From Ursus arctos (lineage: Eukaryota > Chordata > Mammalia > Carnivora > Ursidae), in NCBI RefSeq assembly GCF_023065955.2, contig NW_026623089.1, positions 30,906,767 to 30,970,766 on the forward strand: a stretch of 64,000 bases of DNA, written 5' to 3'. The position numbers and the translations under genes were made by a program. Of the stretch, positions 60,899 to 64,000 are shown piece by piece. The stretch's first letter is position 1, and every line of letters begins with the position of its first letter. Under the pieces are notes generated by a model. That model was given only the letters and a program-made list of their open reading frames with translations, was not told the DNA's origin and ran no database searches.

Positions 60899-61045
60899 AG
60901 AATTCTACACAAATTGATCTAAAGTGTGCCTTCAGTATAATCATTGTACCTGATTTAAAAAATACTGAATGGTAAGTTTCATTAGGTTGAAGAATATGTT
61001 TTTAATAACTTATAATTGTTGCATTCTATTTTCCTTTGTTTCTAG

Positions 61046-61169
61046 GATTTACCTAAAAGTATTCATTATAAAAAACTTTATACTGTTGGACTTGAAGTCC
61101 CTGACAATGCTACTATTCTGCAGTTCAAAAAGTGGGTCAGAAAGTTCCTGTGGGAAAATGCAGAAAATG
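61046..61169 (+). CDS. DUSP11-like phosphatase, coding exon 4
   Basis: 124-nt exon, phase 0 in, phase 1 out, acceptor gtttctag, donor AATG|GTAATT. Encodes DLPKSIHYKKLYTVGLEVPD, then NATILQFKKWVRKFL and WENAEN. The DLP...Y.K..TVG..VPD signature matches DUSP11 just before the catalytic exon. In the family the next exon supplies GVHCTHGxNRTGY; I found no such sequence before position 64,000. Confidence 0.88.
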
Positions 61170-62024
61170 GTAATTAATAACTTTTAATGTAATCAAAGTG
61201 TTTTTATTTAATTGACAGATTATTTTAATAGAAATTATTTTAGACCACTTAAAGATGATGTAATATATATATTTCACTTAAATACTTATAGTTAAAAGGA
61301 CATTATCAAAGATTTCCCTTTAGATTACGATGTATGCATGACCTTTACTTAAAGGAAACTTGGTTTGGAGAAAGTAAAGCATACAGAAAAGGTATTTTGA
61401 GGGATGATTCTTTGCTTTACACATGGATTCCCTACAGCATTCCTTAAGTGCTGACACCCTTGGGACAGATAAAAATATAACTCCATATTTTAAAATTGAC
61501 TTAGAAATAACTTTTCTTGAAAGAATATGTAGCATAAAGTAAGGTACATCTTAGTCTTGTTGGTATACAGTTTGGCTTCATATAGAAAAGAAAGATAAAA
61601 CTTAAAGCCTTATGTAAACCTTTTAACTGCATGAATGTATTTTGGGGAATGTCTTCCCTAAAAACAGAAGTATATATAAACATGTGAACAAAAATGTTCA
61701 CTGATGTTTATAATATTGAAATATTGGAAGGCACCTAAAGGATCAGTAACATGAAATTGATTAAATTATGGCATGTACATACATATGGAATAATAGTTAA
61801 AAGCCAAGTAAAAGACAAATATTCAGTAATTTAGCAAAATACTTGTGAAATATTTTTAAATGACAATGTTACTGCATGATTTATATTTATAAATAACATG
61901 AACAAACATATCCAAAAAGATAAACACCACAGTATTAATAGTGGCATCTGGTTGTGATTTTTGTCTTAATAATTGTACTTCCTATGTTTTAGGTGTTTTT
62001 TTATATTGGACATATATTTCATAG

Positions 62025-62026
62025 TT

Positions 62027-62073
<47 letters not shown>

Positions 62074-62266
62074 TATAAAGATTTTATTTAATTTATTTGA
62101 CAGAGAGAGAGACAGCCAGCAAGAGAGGGAACAGAAGCAGGGGGAGTGGGAGAGGAAGAAGCAGGCTCTCAGGGGAGGAGCCCGATGTGGGGCTCGATCC
62201 CAGGACTCTGGGATCACGCCCTGAGCCAAAGGCAGACGCTTAATGACTGAGCCACCCAGGCGCCCC
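62025..62266 (-). mobile_element. Can-SINE with expanded TTTA tail
   Basis: Reverse copy; the tail (62,025-62,076) is about twelve TTTA units. CATAGTTTTA on both sides. Confidence 0.9.
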
Positions 62267-62301
62267 ACATAGTTTTAAAAGGTTGCTTTATTTATTTTTA
62301 T

Positions 62302-62488
62302 TTTTTTTAAAAGATTTTATTTATTTATTTGACAGAGATAAAGACAGCCAGCGAGAGAGGGAACACAAGCAGGGGGAGTGGGAGAGGAAGAAGCAGGCTC
62401 ATAGCAGAGGAGCCTGATGTGGGGCTCGATCCCATAACGCCGGGATCACGCCCTGAGCCGAAGGCGGACGCTTAACCCAGGCGCCCCT
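62302..62488 (-). mobile_element. Can-SINE with small deletion
   Basis: Reverse copy lacking about 13 bases near its head (CTTAACCCAGGCGCCCC). Confidence 0.9.
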
Positions 62489-64000
62489 ATCCAAGTGTTC
62501 TTAATGCTTGGTAGTCAAGGACTTACCTTTACCTCTGGTAGAGTCTTCACCATAGACTGGAAGACCTCAGAGGTGATCTGGCCACATGAACTTCTTCACT
62601 CTAGTGATTTCCTGTTTGTCTGGGTCATAAGAGGTATTAAACTTCAAAATTCATAACTAGAACGTACCTAGGATTAATCTCAGTGGCTAATAAATGCTAT
62701 TTATTGCTATCCAGCATGTCTATAGTATAGATTTCTCTGACGACACCTGCACTGTTCGGATTTCTCATTCTCTTACTCCCACTAGATCTAATTCTCTCTG
62801 GACGCCTTCCTTTCTGTCCCTACCTATGAGTCCTTCTGGGTTTCTTTTATGTCCCTTACCATGCCTGCCCCACTGGCTGATAAAATCAACTCTGTTTTCC
62901 CAACACTTTTAGTTTTCTGAACCTCTCTCTTCTCATTGTCCTTTCCCTGTACCTGAGCTAAGTAATTAAAATAAATATCAATTTTCATTTACTTTCTTGT
63001 ATCAGTCTCCTGAATTAAGCAATTTTTTACACCCAGAAGTGTAAAAAGGACAAGAAACCCATTCTGGGGGTAAATGAACAGAAAGAAAAGGATGAGATTG
63101 GTACTGCCTACCTAGTTTCCTGGACTTAGGGAGGAATTTCAGGAGACAAGGCCTACTTCTTCTTGGGAAGTGGCTTATTTCTGACGCATTGCTAATGGCT
63201 CCTCTTTAACTAACTGTTTAGTAAGAGCCTGAGAAGTAGAATTGGTTTCAGGGTTTCAAGCTGATAGGAATGGTTACGATGCCAGCTGCACACAGCAGCC
63301 TTATCCTGAACCTGCAGGTTCTACTTTGTACTGTGTCTGTCCCAACAAATCAAAAAGAGGTTCATAAGCTTATTTTCCCCAAAGACTAGGCAGAGGGGAG
63401 AGGGGCTAATTGCTGTTAAACTATTTATCTTAGGAAGACAGATTTAATGAATCAGAACATTGTTCCTACTAGATACTACTGAGCAATGTAAAGTTACATT
63501 TTAGTCAATGATACCAAAAGTTTGTGATGCTTTGGGTACTAGAACATTGATATGATCTTAAGTTCTTGATTTTAAAAACCAAGTGGAGAAAAAAAAATCT
63601 GTAAAAAGAATATTTCATACATAGACTGAAAAGATACTATTAAATAACAAAAATTCAGCTGAGTAAATTAAAGATCAAATTGGCTTTATTCAGTGATTCA
63701 TGAAATGGGCAGCATCTCATCTAGCAAAGAGAAGCTCCATCCAGAAAAGGAAAGGTTTTTAAAGACAGAGAGGAAATTAATAGCAAAGAACACATTGTTT
63801 TAGGTAAGGCCACCCTCCTATAGGGAATGCAAAGGGTCTATCAGATGATCTCTTTGTGCTGCCCAGCAAATTCCAAGTTGCCTGCTCTCTCATTTTTAAC
63901 AATACACATATCCCTTTTTTATCTTTATTCCAAAAGTTAGTCACCGGTAGATCTTTAAGAAATATTTTCTAAATTCCAGTGCAAAAACACTCAGCCCTAA

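Larger units (their letters stand above)
58669..61045 (+). other. Phosphatase intron 3
   Basis: Contains a CT-rich L2-like stretch at about 59.7-60.07 kb and two Can-SINEs at 60.3 and 60.67 kb in opposite orientations. The overlapping minus-strand ORFs near 58.8-59.1 kb are AAAG-rich low-complexity sequence. No exon seen. Confidence 0.65.
40865..61169 (+). other. DUSP11/PIR1-like RNA phosphatase gene (partial)
   Basis: Plus-strand gene of at least four coding exons (29+76+132+124 nt) giving 120 residues in one continuous frame. Known: DUSP11 (PIR1) is an atypical dual-specificity phosphatase that removes gamma and beta phosphates from 5'-triphosphate RNA. Seen: motifs PGTRFIAFKVPL and ELGLIIDLTYT, which as I remember them are identical to DUSP11; the capping enzyme RNGTT has a different DLTNT version. 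The rest differs from DUSP11 at roughly every second residue and the N-terminus is much shorter, so this looks like a paralogue and not DUSP11 itself. The HCx5R loop is not in the window, so activity cannot be judged. Confidence 0.8.
61170..64000 (+). other. Phosphatase intron 4 (partial)
   Basis: Two adjacent reverse Can-SINEs at 62.0-62.5 kb. From about 63,640 to the end is a sequence beginning like an old LTR or other interspersed repeat that I cannot name. No catalytic exon was found. Confidence 0.6.

Noticed and set aside
63640..64000. Possible further exon of the phosphatase at the right edge
   Set aside because: The sequence resembles an old interspersed repeat and lacks any HCx5R-type codon pattern.
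1..64000. CRISPR arrays, phage, plasmid, operon or tRNA genes
   Set aside because: The sequence is mammalian intronic and intergenic DNA; the tRNA-like heads belong to Can-SINEs and there are no regular spacer-repeat arrays.

Overview
The window is nuclear DNA from a caniform carnivore, most likely an arctoid (bear or seal lineage). The evidence is about thirty tRNA-derived Can-SINEs of the type that begins GGGGCGCCTGGGTGGC and ends in an (AAATA)n tail plus poly-A. Their body does not match the dog SINEC_Cf body as I remember it. Several SINEs have intact target-site duplications, so the family was recently active. The rest is ordinary mammalian intron and intergenic sequence: L1 in both orientations, old L2, MIR and MER5A copies, one solo gammaretrovirus-type LTR, and microsatellites. 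I see no prokaryotic genes, CRISPR arrays, tRNA or rRNA genes. Nearly all the long six-frame ORFs are chance or repeat-derived.

Two protein-coding genes can be reconstructed from exons. They are head to head around a CpG-rich promoter at about 40.4-41.1 kb. To the left, on the minus strand, 15 exons between 40,005 and 1,408 join with consistent reading phase. They give about 637 residues of a CC2D2-family protein, best called CC2D2B, the paralogue of the ciliary transition-zone protein CC2D2A. The gene continues past the left edge. To the right, on the plus strand, four coding exons (40,865-61,169) give 120 residues of a DUSP11/PIR1-like RNA 5'-phosphatase. The exon with the HCx5R catalytic loop lies beyond the right edge.

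The shared promoter holds a full palindromic CRE and an NRF1-like site. The two start codons are about 860 bp apart, so the genes may be co-regulated.

Layout: 1-15.7 kb, 3'-most visible CC2D2B exons among L1/L2 debris, including a nested L1-LTR-SINE-MER5A block at 9.0-12.3 kb and a young L1 3' end at 13.3-14.5 kb. 15.7-26.9 kb, middle exons with an old rearranged L1 and many SINEs. 26.9-40 kb, N-terminal exons in large introns. 40-41.1 kb, CpG island. 41-64 kb, phosphatase introns with dense SINEs and antisense L1 fragments.

The most notable result is the DUSP11-like paralogue divergent from CC2D2B, since I cannot name a human protein-coding counterpart there. Repeat names and homology are from memory and pattern recognition; no search was run.
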